Shown here in pieces: positions 51,812 through 60,048 of a DNA stretch of 64,000 nt (the first letter of the stretch is position 1; every line of letters begins with the position of its first letter). The notes under the pieces are model-generated. The model saw only the letters and a list, made by a program, of their open reading frames with translations, made no database searches and was not told the origin of the DNA. Location: positions 91,656 through 155,655 of the forward strand of contig DCFX01000008.1 in NCBI GenBank assembly GCA_002314445.1, written 5' to 3'. A program made the position numbers and the translations under genes. The DNA is from Treponema sp. UBA1793 (GTDB lineage: Bacteria > Spirochaetota > Spirochaetia > Treponematales > Treponemataceae).

Positions 51812-52796
51812 TCAGAAAAAAATCTGTACAGTCTTTCTTGCTTCTTTTTGTTTTGCCCTTATCCCGGCTTTTTCTGCAGCTCATTTGTCTTTTGAAGGCA
51901 AGAACTGCACCATAAACCTCATATACAATGACTCCGCGCAGCCGGGAGATGCTGTTACAGCCCGTATGATGCTCAAATCACGCGAACATAAAAAAACGAC
52001 TCAAAATACAGTGGCTGTCATTGAATTGTATGAAAATAAAAAGAAAATCGATTCTTCCCAGTTCTTTTTCGTCAATCAAAAGGTAAAGCATCTGAATGTA
52101 CAGGAACTGCTCGCATTCATTCCGCTTTCTACGTATCTTTCGACAGATAAAGAGTATTCTTTCAAAATCGTTTATACAGCTTTCGGTTCCGATGTGGAGG
52201 AATTCTCCGTACCGTTTAAACTTTCCGAAAAAAACTTCACTAACGAAACACTTGATCTTGATGCAAAAAATTCGGCAATCAAAACAGACACATCTCCGGC
52301 ACGTGCTGCACAAATCGAAAAGCTCAATACGATTCTTGAAACGGTGGAACCATCCGACGTGTACACACTAAAGCCGTTTATCTCTCCGGTCCAGTCGACC
52401 CGCCGTACGGCAGAGTTCGGGGACAGGCGGACATATACATATACAAGCGGCAGGAATTCGGTAACAGTCCACTACGGAATAGATTTCGGAGTTCCTGAGG
52501 GAACTGTTGTATCAGCATGCGGAGACGGCAGGGTCGTTATGGCGGAAAACCGCATCTCTACAGGCTGGAGCGTTGTCATAGAACACGCACCTGGACTGTA
52601 CAGCTTGTATTATCATATGAGCTCACTCAATGTAAAGGAAGGACAGTCCGTAAAACAGGGTGACAAACTGGGGCTTTCCGGTTCGACAGGGCTTGCAACG
52701 GGTCCGCATCTCCATTGGGAAATACGGCTCAATATGTGTGCGGTCTCTCCCGACTTCTTTATGTCTGATTACGCATATACAACGGAAAATTATTAA
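51804..52796 (+). CDS. M23-family peptidoglycan endopeptidase
   Basis: A 330-residue exported protein with a signal peptide (ICTVFLASFCFALIPAFSA). An Ig-like or beta-sandwich domain lies at about 25-145, and a LytM/M23 domain at about 210-325 with VHYGIDFGVPEGTVVSACGD (zinc His and Asp), LYSLYYHMSSLNV and GPHLHWEIR. The zinc ligands are intact, so it is probably an active cross-bridge hydrolase in the periplasm. Last gene of the recO operon. A convergent gene ends 7 bases further on. Confidence 0.92.
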   Translation: MHNQKKICTVFLASFCFALIPAFSAAHLSFEGKNCTINLIYNDSAQPGDAVTARMMLKSREHKKTTQNTVAVIELYENKKKIDSSQFFFVNQKVKHLNVQELLAFIPLSTYLSTDKEYSFKIVYTAFGSDVEEFSVPFKLSEKNFTNETLDLDAKNSAIKTDTSPARAAQIEKLNTILETVEPSDVYTLKPFISPVQSTRRTAEFGDRRTYTYTSGRNSVTVHYGIDFGVPEGTVVSACGDGRVVMAENRISTGWSVVIEHAPGLYSLYYHMSSLNVKEGQSVKQGDKLGLSGSTGLATGPHLHWEIRLNMCAVSPDFFMSDYAYTTENY

Positions 52797-52802
52797 CAAT
52801 AC

Positions 52803-53429
52803 TTATTGTTCAGGCTGTATTTTTATTGTTCCGTTCGTGTTTATCGTGACGTCGTAATATACACCGGTACTGCATCGTGACAAATCAAGCGTGTATCTGT
52901 TTGAAAACCCTGCAGTAAACACGGAAAGCGGATTAAAGGCAAACCGGGCAAGTTTGTATAAATCCCGTCTGTTTTCATAGGTCGAATTTGTACCGAACAG
53001 CATGCACTGGCCGTTTTCGTTGTAGTACCGCCAGAGGGGCGTTCCTGTCGTGTTCATTCCGAATCCGCGCCGTTCGTATATTGTTTTGCGGCCGTAAATA
53101 ACTTCGGGGAAAAACACTTTTTTCCCTGAAAATTCCGCACTTCTCAAATCGATTGCAAGAGATGAACCGCGCCAGGAACGTTCTAGCACAGCACATTCGT
53201 TTCCGGAAGTGTCAAGCAGGGAAATGACGGCGCTCACCGTATCAACATTTTCCGTCGTGCTTGTACCGTAAATCAGAATACGCATAACCTGATAGTCGCT
53301 GATTTTCGGGATTCGTTCCGCAGCACTGAAGCATGCTCCGAATTCGACGGAAAAAACGATAAAGACAATGAGAAAACAGACAAATATGATATTAAAAATA
53401 TATTTTCCAATCGTCCACTGTCTTATCAT
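52803..53429 (-). CDS. Single-pass membrane protein of unknown function
   Basis: A 208-residue protein with one N-terminal helix (about 8-32, YIFNIIFVCFLIVFIVFSVE) and an extracytoplasmic domain with VMRILIYGTSTTENVDTVSA, FPEVIYGRKTIYERRGFG and a beta-rich C-terminus ending TINTNGTIKIQ. The Cys near residue 32 does not form a good lipobox. It overlaps the ligA stop by ATGA and is the last gene of that operon. No family recognised. Confidence 0.78.
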   Translation of the reverse strand: MIRQWTIGKYIFNIIFVCFLIVFIVFSVEFGACFSAAERIPKISDYQVMRILIYGTSTTENVDTVSAVISLLDTSGNECAVLERSWRGSSLAIDLRSAEFSGKKVFFPEVIYGRKTIYERRGFGMNTTGTPLWRYYNENGQCMLFGTNSTYENRRDLYKLARFAFNPLSVFTAGFSNRYTLDLSRCSTGVYYDVTINTNGTIKIQPEQ

Positions 53430-55384
53430 AGGCCTGCAAGTTTCTTAAATTCCTCTTCGTTTATTATCTGTATACCGAATTTTGCTGCTTTTCTATTTTT
53501 TGAAGAACCGCTTTCAGTATCGTTCGTAACAAGATAGGAAAGGTCTTTCGTAACGGAAGTTCTGCAGAAACCTCCGTTTTTCTTAACAATCTGTTCTGCA
53601 TCGGCACGCTTCATCGTGACAAGTTCCCCTGTAAAGCAGAATGTCTTTCCCGCAAGAATGCCGGCCGAAGCAGCGGCAATGTGTATAGTTCCGGATGAAA
53701 CGAGCGCCCTCATTTCATCGGCATTTTCCGCAAGACCTTCAACGGCCGTATGAGCCATTATCTCCGCAAATCCGTATACTGCGGCAAACTGCTCTTCATT
53801 TGCGGCAAGCATTTTGTCAAGCGTGTCATATCCTGAGCTCACAAGTTTTTCTGCTGTTGTTTCACCGATTCCTTCAATGTCAAATCCGGCTACGAATACG
53901 GCAAGGCTCATATTCCTGTGATTTGCTATTGAGTTGACAACTTTTACAGCACCGAGGGATTCCTTTTCTGCGGCAATGCTTTCTTCATTAAGGAAAAAAG
54001 GTGTCAGCCCGTCTACGGTCAGGGAATAGATGTCGGTAACGGACTTGAGCTTTCCTGCCTGAAAAAGGGAATTTATCAATGTATCGCCGAAATCACGGAT
54101 ATCAACTACCTGCACCCACTTTAAAAGCTGATGAAGAACGCGTTTCGGACAGGATTTATTCGGACAGAAAAGACGAGTGCCTTCGTCTACAAGGGGCGTT
54201 CCGCACGTTTCGCAGTTAACAGGAAATTCCACAGCAGCTGTTTTCCTGCTGTCATCTGGAACGACACTTTCTATTTTCGGAATAATTTCACCGCGCTTAA
54301 CGACTACGACGGAGCAGCCAAGCCTGATTCCGAGAGCACGCATGGTATCGGGATTTGCAAGGCTTGCACGCTGGACAGTCGTTCCCGCAAGATCTACTGG
54401 ATCGAATAATGCAACGGGTGTATACGTTCCGCCGTTGCGGCTCCATTCAACGGCACGCAGCGTCGTCACCGCTTCCTCCAGGCTGAATTTAAACGCAATC
54501 TGCCTGTCAGGACGTGCGCGGCGGGCATCTTCGTAATCGATATGCCGTTCCTTTACAACAAGGCCGTCTATGTCATAATCAAGCGTTTTCCGTATTTCCA
54601 TCACCTGCGTACGGTATGCCGTTACTTCTTCTGCAGAATGGCAGATATGCAGCTCAACTGTATTAAAACCGCATGCTTTCAGCCATGCGATTTTTCCTTC
54701 CTCATCGTTATACGGAGGCTCTCCATCTGCAACCCATACGTCGTACGTAATAAGCGTCAGGTATTCGCTGCCACTGCCGTCCTTTCGCTTCATAAGCCCG
54801 TTTGCGGCGTTGCGGCAGTTTGCCTTGTCCTTGAACTTAGTGTCGTGCACATGATGCGTCATGATGACTTCGCCGCGAACGCCGCCAGTAAAGTCAACCG
54901 TGGTGCCGTCTTGCCTGCCGAGCAGTTGTACGACCCCGTTCATTCTGCATGCGTTGTCTGTTATATCGTCACCGACAGTCCCGTCGCCGCGGGTTACTGC
55001 ATGCATAAGTTTTCCGTGGTTGTACTGAAGTTCAAGAGATGCACCGTCAAGTTTATATTCCACAAGGTATTCGCCGTACTGGTGTTTTTCTGCCCACGCA
55101 AGAAACTGTTCCGGATCTGCAGCCTTTTCCTGGCTCCCCATCGGCATTATATGATGAACTTTCTCAAAATTGCCGGAATCCTGCCCGACTTTTTGCAACA
55201 GTACATCGGCAGGATTGAGTGTCTTAAGCTCGTCCCACAATTTGTCGAATTCGGCGTCGCTTATTTCCCCTTCCCCGTCGTAATATGATTTCTGATATTT
55301 CTGTATAAGTTTTTCAAGCTCTTGTATGCGCTCTGCTTTTTCGCTCTGCGCCTTTGCTTCGTTGACATCAAAAAGATCACTCAT
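53426..55384 (-). CDS. ligA: LigA, NAD-dependent DNA ligase
   Basis: A 652-residue ligase joining nicked DNA. The adenylation site is VEYKLDGASLE with Lys111 as nucleophile. TRGDGTVGDDIT and GVRGEVIM are further nucleotidyltransferase motifs. An OB fold, a zinc finger (CPNKSCPKRV, with CETCG earlier), helix-hairpin-helix repeats and a C-terminal BRCT domain (GKTFCFTGELVTMKR) complete the normal order. The N-terminal domain has YYDGEGEISDAEFDKLW. AGAGGA precedes the ATG, 10 bases after trmB. Confidence 0.96.
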   Translation of the reverse strand: MSDLFDVNEAKAQSEKAERIQELEKLIQKYQKSYYDGEGEISDAEFDKLWDELKTLNPADVLLQKVGQDSGNFEKVHHIMPMGSQEKAADPEQFLAWAEKHQYGEYLVEYKLDGASLELQYNHGKLMHAVTRGDGTVGDDITDNACRMNGVVQLLGRQDGTTVDFTGGVRGEVIMTHHVHDTKFKDKANCRNAANGLMKRKDGSGSEYLTLITYDVWVADGEPPYNDEEGKIAWLKACGFNTVELHICHSAEEVTAYRTQVMEIRKTLDYDIDGLVVKERHIDYEDARRARPDRQIAFKFSLEEAVTTLRAVEWSRNGGTYTPVALFDPVDLAGTTVQRASLANPDTMRALGIRLGCSVVVVKRGEIIPKIESVVPDDSRKTAAVEFPVNCETCGTPLVDEGTRLFCPNKSCPKRVLHQLLKWVQVVDIRDFGDTLINSLFQAGKLKSVTDIYSLTVDGLTPFFLNEESIAAEKESLGAVKVVNSIANHRNMSLAVFVAGFDIEGIGETTAEKLVSSGYDTLDKMLAANEEQFAAVYGFAEIMAHTAVEGLAENADEMRALVSSGTIHIAAASAGILAGKTFCFTGELVTMKRADAEQIVKKNGGFCRTSVTKDLSYLVTNDTESGSSKNRKAAKFGIQIINEEEFKKLAGL

Positions 55385-55393
55385 ACCATTCCT

Positions 55394-56107
55394 CTATTTT
55401 TTCACAAAATACAGTTCGTTGATAGGTCTCTCGTCCCTGATACCACGTGCCTCAAATTTCGTTTCCGGCCGCCACGACTGGTGTTCTGCAAATCCATTGT
55501 ATTTATTAACGATACCTTCCGTTGCATTCAGTTCATTGAGGGCGGACTCCGCATATTCAGGCCAGTCCGTCACCATATAAAAATATCCGCCGGGAGCAAG
55601 TTTTGATGCAAAAGAATCCGTGCGGGGACGCTGAACAAGCCGTCTCTTGTGATGGCGTTTCTTAGGCCACGGGTCGGGAAAAAAGACATGAAACGCAGAC
55701 ACAGAATTATTATCTATCATGCTGTTCAGGACTTCAAGTGCGTCGTATTCAATGATGCGGATATTGGTAAGTCCCCGCGTGTGTATTTCACCGAGCAGTT
55801 TCCCGACGCCCGGTTTGTGCACTTCTATTCCGATATAGTTTTTATCAGGATTCTGAGCCGCTATTTCTGCAGTGGCAGTCCCCATGCCGAATCCTATTTC
55901 TATAGTTACGGGATTGCCGTTTCCGAACAATTTTTCATAATTAATTTTCTGTCCGGTATAAGGAATACACCACAGAGGAGACAGCGTTTCATAATTTTTC
56001 TTCTGAGAATCTGTCATGCGCCCTATGCGTATGACATACGTCTTTACATCGCGGAAAAACTGATTTCCGTTTTCTGATTTCTTTTCGTCCAAAATTGATT
56101 GCCTCAT
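55394..56107 (-). CDS. trmB: TrmB, tRNA (guanine46-N7)-methyltransferase
   Basis: A 237-residue SAM enzyme. VTIEIGFGMGTATAEIAAQ is the SAM-binding loop, YIGIEVHKPGVGKLL the next strand, and VFFPDPWPKKRHHKRRLVQ the TrmB signature. The N-terminal 40 residues are basic. It overlaps the preceding lipoprotein by ATGA and is followed by ligA. Confidence 0.95.
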   Translation of the reverse strand: MRQSILDEKKSENGNQFFRDVKTYVIRIGRMTDSQKKNYETLSPLWCIPYTGQKINYEKLFGNGNPVTIEIGFGMGTATAEIAAQNPDKNYIGIEVHKPGVGKLLGEIHTRGLTNIRIIEYDALEVLNSMIDNNSVSAFHVFFPDPWPKKRHHKRRLVQRPRTDSFASKLAPGGYFYMVTDWPEYAESALNELNATEGIVNKYNGFAEHQSWRPETKFEARGIRDERPINELYFVKK

Positions 56108-56775
56108 TTATTCTGATTTTGTGATGAAGGACGTGCCTGTGCCGGCAGAAGACAGACAACAGAGCCGTCTGCCGACGTCCAGCATATACGCATTGAAGAT
56201 GCCGTCTTTAACGCATTCCATATGGCAGCTGTATCCTTCCATTCCGGTTTCCTCACGTCGTAATAGACAAGCGTCCCATCCTCCATATATGCTGCAACCA
56301 TTTCTTTTGCAGTCTGTCCCAGTATGGATTGTACGGCGGAAGACTTTGAATCGATAAGTTTTTCAGGATACGTTACCGAAAAAACATTCTGCACTGTCCG
56401 GCCTTCTGCGTCAGTGTAAAATAAATCGTACACTCCCTGTGTTATTTTCTCTGCATCCGGTACGACAAAATTCGTATACCCCGCCCACTGCCTGTTGTCG
56501 GAGCCTATAAGCTGAGGTTCGTCAGTCGTCCATTCGTATTCATCAGACTTTGAAACAATCCTGATCCGGGCAGCACGACGGGCATCGCTGCCTGTTTCGG
56601 TAAAGACAGATAAACGCATCTGAGGTGCCGATTCCTCATCATGATAGTCAAAAACGGCGGTAGAGGTCGAAGACAGTATCTCAGGAACGGAGTTTGCACA
56701 CGAAATAAAACAAGCGATACAGACTGCTGTGGGGATAAGAATACAGATAAAATGAATATATAGTCTTCTGCACAT
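56104..56775 (-). CDS. Lipoprotein of unknown function
   Basis: A 223-residue protein with a signal peptide ending ACFISCANS, a lipobox with Cys26 the likely lipidated residue. The mature domain has QWAGYTNFVVPDAEKITQG and GVYDLFYTDAEGRTVQNVF, a beta-sandwich-like pattern. The ATG lacks a ribosome-binding site and follows the upstream stop by two bases, so it probably relies on coupling. No family recognised. Confidence 0.8.
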   Translation of the reverse strand: MCRRLYIHFICILIPTAVCIACFISCANSVPEILSSTSTAVFDYHDEESAPQMRLSVFTETGSDARRAARIRIVSKSDEYEWTTDEPQLIGSDNRQWAGYTNFVVPDAEKITQGVYDLFYTDAEGRTVQNVFSVTYPEKLIDSKSSAVQSILGQTAKEMVAAYMEDGTLVYYDVRKPEWKDTAAIWNALKTASSMRICWTSADGSVVCLLPAQARPSSQNQNK

Positions 56776-56777
56776 AA

Positions 56778-57944
56778 TTAGAAATTGAAGATGAGATTAA
56801 TAACCGTGAGATCGCTTGCTGAAAACTGATTTACAAGTGACTCGAACTTAACATTTACTTTCTTGCACGCATCGTCGAGGTACGACAAATAGTACAAGCC
56901 GAGGTCGGTGCCTTCCTGCCCTTCCGGCAGCTCGCGGTAAAAATCGATAAGGGTTTTCTTTTTCGTGTCGGCAGTTTTCTTTGCTTCGATATTTTCCTTC
57001 ACTTCCTGAAATTCATCGTCTTTATTATACAAAGTTATCTGCAGCCGTCCCTGCTTGCCTATTGAAGACGTTCCGCCTCCGAGTTTCCACGACAGGAAAA
57101 CAAGTTCATGTTTCCGCTGCAGTTCCTTAACAATTTTGGAACGGATATCAGGATCAAAAATAAGGGAATCCATATCTTCCACACCCTGATACATATTCCG
57201 TGCCTCTTTGCGGATATTCGTATTTTCGCTGTTAAGAGCAAGTTCCATTACCATTACCGAAATATATTCTGCAACCTTCGACTTGTCCATATAGGAACCG
57301 AGAAGATTACGGATGGCAATCAGCATTTCATTGAACCCGTCCGCTTTATGGAACAGCGTAATGATATACCAGTTCATGAGACCGAGCCTGTTCAGAAATT
57401 TCTCCGTCATAAGCAGATAAATATTTTTTTCCTCAGCGGAATACTCTTTATTCTCCATAATGGACTGCCATATGGGTGCAAGAATAAGCCGGCGTGTCTG
57501 ATCTATGACGCTTCCCTTGCTTGAAAGCGTCATGCGCAGCTGCCTGCTGTTCATCGTTGTTTTTTCATCAATAAGATGAGCAGGATTCGCGCGGTTGTAT
57601 TTCCGCACACAATCGCATTGTATGATGGCTGTGTACATATCGCGGTCAAACTGTTTATACAAGATGGAATATACAACTACTTTTGAAAGATCCATGACTT
57701 CCTGACGTGCAGAAACGAATTCCGTCATTGATATTTCTATTTTTGAAATGTAATCAAGCAGTATCATGCACTGGATTGACTGCGGGGAAAAACGATTCAG
57801 CGAGATGCCGTATTCGTCGATATTGTCAGCAAGTCTGAAACGGAGAAGTTTTTTCTTATGCCGTATAAAATTGGAAGCGCCGTCTTCTGTCAGAATAATT
57901 TTCAAAGGCAGTTCCAACACGAATTTTTTACCAGCAGCGCTCAT
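56778..57944 (-). CDS. Conserved protein of unknown function heading the trmB-ligA operon
   Basis: A 388-residue soluble protein without signal peptide or membrane helix. The N-terminal LELPLKIILTEDGASNFIRHK looks like a small beta domain. The long middle is helical (for example YSAEEKNIYLLMTEKFLNRL and YMDKSKVAEYISVMVMELAL). The C-terminal part (about 285-388) has KLGGGTSSIGKQGRLQITLY and LGLYYLSYLDDACKKVNVKF, faintly like GHKL/anti-sigma ATPase folds, but without a convincing nucleotide motif. Conserved lengthwise, it is probably a spirochaetal core protein. Function not known. Confidence 0.8.
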   Translation of the reverse strand: MSAAGKKFVLELPLKIILTEDGASNFIRHKKKLLRFRLADNIDEYGISLNRFSPQSIQCMILLDYISKIEISMTEFVSARQEVMDLSKVVVYSILYKQFDRDMYTAIIQCDCVRKYNRANPAHLIDEKTTMNSRQLRMTLSSKGSVIDQTRRLILAPIWQSIMENKEYSAEEKNIYLLMTEKFLNRLGLMNWYIITLFHKADGFNEMLIAIRNLLGSYMDKSKVAEYISVMVMELALNSENTNIRKEARNMYQGVEDMDSLIFDPDIRSKIVKELQRKHELVFLSWKLGGGTSSIGKQGRLQITLYNKDDEFQEVKENIEAKKTADTKKKTLIDFYRELPEGQEGTDLGLYYLSYLDDACKKVNVKFESLVNQFSASDLTVINLIFNF

Positions 57945-57996
57945 TTTTCACCTTTCTCCACTTATTGTAAGCACTTTTGATTATACACTATGGGAC

Positions 57997-58025
57997 TTGC
58001 ATTGTAAACACTAAATATATAAACT
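57997..58025 (+). promoter_or_regulatory. Promoter of the polytopic membrane-protein gene, nearly leaderless
   Basis: TTGCAT (57997-58002), 17 bases, TAAACT (58020-58025). The ATG at 58033 starts eight bases after the -10. No Shine-Dalgarno sequence lies between, so initiation on a leaderless transcript is suggested. Confidence 0.45.
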
Positions 58026-58032
58026 ACATTAT

Positions 58033-60048
58033 ATGAAGGAAATCAGAGGTTTATTTGCCGTTTTCTGCTTCATTCTTTTCCCGGCGGTTCTGCCTGCCGT
58101 GCAGTCGTTTCAGCAGCCTCATGGTCTTTCCCTGTGCCAGAATGTTGAAAATATTCTCATATCGGACGGTTTTACACCGGTAAAATCAGATCTTGTGCAG
58201 AACGGTTCAAACAGCTTTCCGTACAACGTCGAAGTACACATCCCTGCGTCAATAAAAAAAAACAGCAGCAGCGGGGAAGTCAGGAATACACTTGTCATCG
58301 CGATGACTATGGAAGACGCCTGGAATTTCAGGAATTATACCGACACTGTATTAAAAAGTGTAAAACAGACACAACGCGATTATAATCTGCTTTTTTTGTT
58401 TTCATACGGTGACATTCAACCTGACACAAACGGCGGTTCACTGTATGGAACAGACATATTCGCCGGCAATATTGATCCGCCGGACGACTGCAGTGCAGTC
58501 TGTATCAGTTTTTCACAGGAAAAGACTGTCGTTATTATTCCCGGCGGTGGCGGCGATATGACGCCGAGCTGGCTCATAAAACGTCTTACCGATGCATGTA
58601 CTGCACACGGTATACCATATCACCTGAGAGGCGGAAGCCTCGGTTCCCTGTACCGTCTTGGTGTGTTAAAGACAGACAGACGAACTGCCGTCTTCCTTCA
58701 AAAAGGCATTCCATGCGCAGGCCTTTCTCTGCCGGAAAATACAGATTCCGGTACATACGCACAATGCACGGCAGATTTTCTTTCCTCATATTCCTGCAAC
58801 GGTACGGACAGCTGGGACAGGCATTACATTGCATTCCATGCAGGAAATTCGTTTTTATGGGCAAGCGAACAGTTCATTGTTGTCTGTTTTATTCTTGTAT
58901 CATTCATCAGTCTTTTTTTTCTGTCAGAACTCTCGTTTTTACGCAGCAGGAGAAGGCATGAAATCAGACATGACGTTTTCCGTCTCTGGTATGTTCTTCC
59001 TCTCACGATAATTCTTTCAGCAGTCTCATTTCAGATAAGCCAGCCGCTTGTACAGATTTTGCACCGTTTTCTTAAAACCGGCATTCTTTTTCAGTTCATA
59101 GTCAAAGTCGTCATCGTTTTTATTATTGTTACTTTTTTGTATCACTTCATAGTCCGTATGCAGGGGGTGCTTGAAGAACGGGCATATGCATACCTTCTCA
59201 CAGTCGTCTCCGTAATTAACATTTTCATATTCAGTGCCGTTGATATTTCGTTGTTTTTTCCGTTCACAGCCGAATACATTATCATTTATCTTTTCAGACC
59301 GTTCAAAAAAACTAATATACTTGCCGTATCTTTGATACTAATGACTCTTCCATACGGACCTTATATTGGAGAAATAATAAATTATGCAGATCCGTCTGTT
59401 TTCCGTAACGCCGTTTACAGCTCTTTTACGGGGAATATACTTCTCTCTTTCGGTTTTCTTCCTTTTTTTATTCAATGGCTCCGCATTATTGCACGCCTGA
59501 ATGAGCGGTGGAATTTTTACAATCTTTCCGCAAACAGCAGGCGCATACGGAATGCGGTTTCTTTTACGGCGGGCACAGCGGCCGTCATCATTATTCTTTT
59601 TGCAGGAGTCCGCTTTATTTCCGCATACTTCGATCTGAAACATAAAAATCAGCAGGAACACGTTGTCCGTACGATACGCGCCGACGACGATATTCTTGCA
59701 TTTTCTGCAAAGGACCGTACCTTTTTCGACGACACGACACGTACTATTTCCGTAAATCTGGGAATTGAAGCCGAAAGCTGTATAATTTCTGTCGAAGGTG
59801 TTTCATCAAATTCCGTTGTTTATTCAGATAATGAATATGTATCGGACAAGGCAAAACAAACGGATACTTTTTTAGTACCGGTGTGGCCTCCGGTAAAAAT
59901 GTCCGTGTCATATGTTGCGGACACATCTGTTGCTTCCGTTATAACAGTAACAGCTTACTATCCGGGTGGAGACGAGTCATCATCCACAATGAGAACGTGT
60001 AAAATCATCATTCCTGCATCGAAAAAGCAGACTGAAAACAAAATATGA
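58033..60048 (+). CDS. Polytopic membrane protein with large periplasmic domain
   Basis: A 671-residue protein. The signal sequence (GLFAVFCFILFPAVLPAVQS) is followed by a periplasmic alpha/beta domain (about 25-270) with VHIPASIKKN, LVIAMTMEDAWNFRNYTDT and VVIIPGGGGDMTPSWLIKRL, faintly like an M28-type or GPAA1-like fold but without a clear metal site. Seven or eight helices follow (about 280-530), then a C-terminal extracytoplasmic beta domain (about 540-671). It overlaps dinB by ATGA. A transport or envelope-assembly role is possible, but no family is recognised. Confidence 0.8.
   Translation: MKEIRGLFAVFCFILFPAVLPAVQSFQQPHGLSLCQNVENILISDGFTPVKSDLVQNGSNSFPYNVEVHIPASIKKNSSSGEVRNTLVIAMTMEDAWNFRNYTDTVLKSVKQTQRDYNLLFLFSYGDIQPDTNGGSLYGTDIFAGNIDPPDDCSAVCISFSQEKTVVIIPGGGGDMTPSWLIKRLTDACTAHGIPYHLRGGSLGSLYRLGVLKTDRRTAVFLQKGIPCAGLSLPENTDSGTYAQCTADFLSSYSCNGTDSWDRHYIAFHAGNSFLWASEQFIVVCFILVSFISLFFLSELSFLRSRRRHEIRHDVFRLWYVLPLTIILSAVSFQISQPLVQILHRFLKTGILFQFIVKVVIVFIIVTFLYHFIVRMQGVLEERAYAYLLTVVSVINIFIFSAVDISLFFPFTAEYIIIYLFRPFKKTNILAVSLILMTLPYGPYIGEIINYADPSVFRNAVYSSFTGNILLSFGFLPFFIQWLRIIARLNERWNFYNLSANSRRIRNAVSFTAGTAAVIIILFAGVRFISAYFDLKHKNQQEHVVRTIRADDDILAFSAKDRTFFDDTTRTISVNLGIEAESCIISVEGVSSNSVVYSDNEYVSDKAKQTDTFLVPVWPPVKMSVSYVADTSVASVITVTAYYPGGDESSSTMRTCKIIIPASKKQTENKI

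Noticed and set aside
54542..55288. 248-codon frame antisense to ligA
   Set aside because: It lies fully within a well-conserved gene, is rich in Cys and His as expected for a shadow frame and has no start signals.
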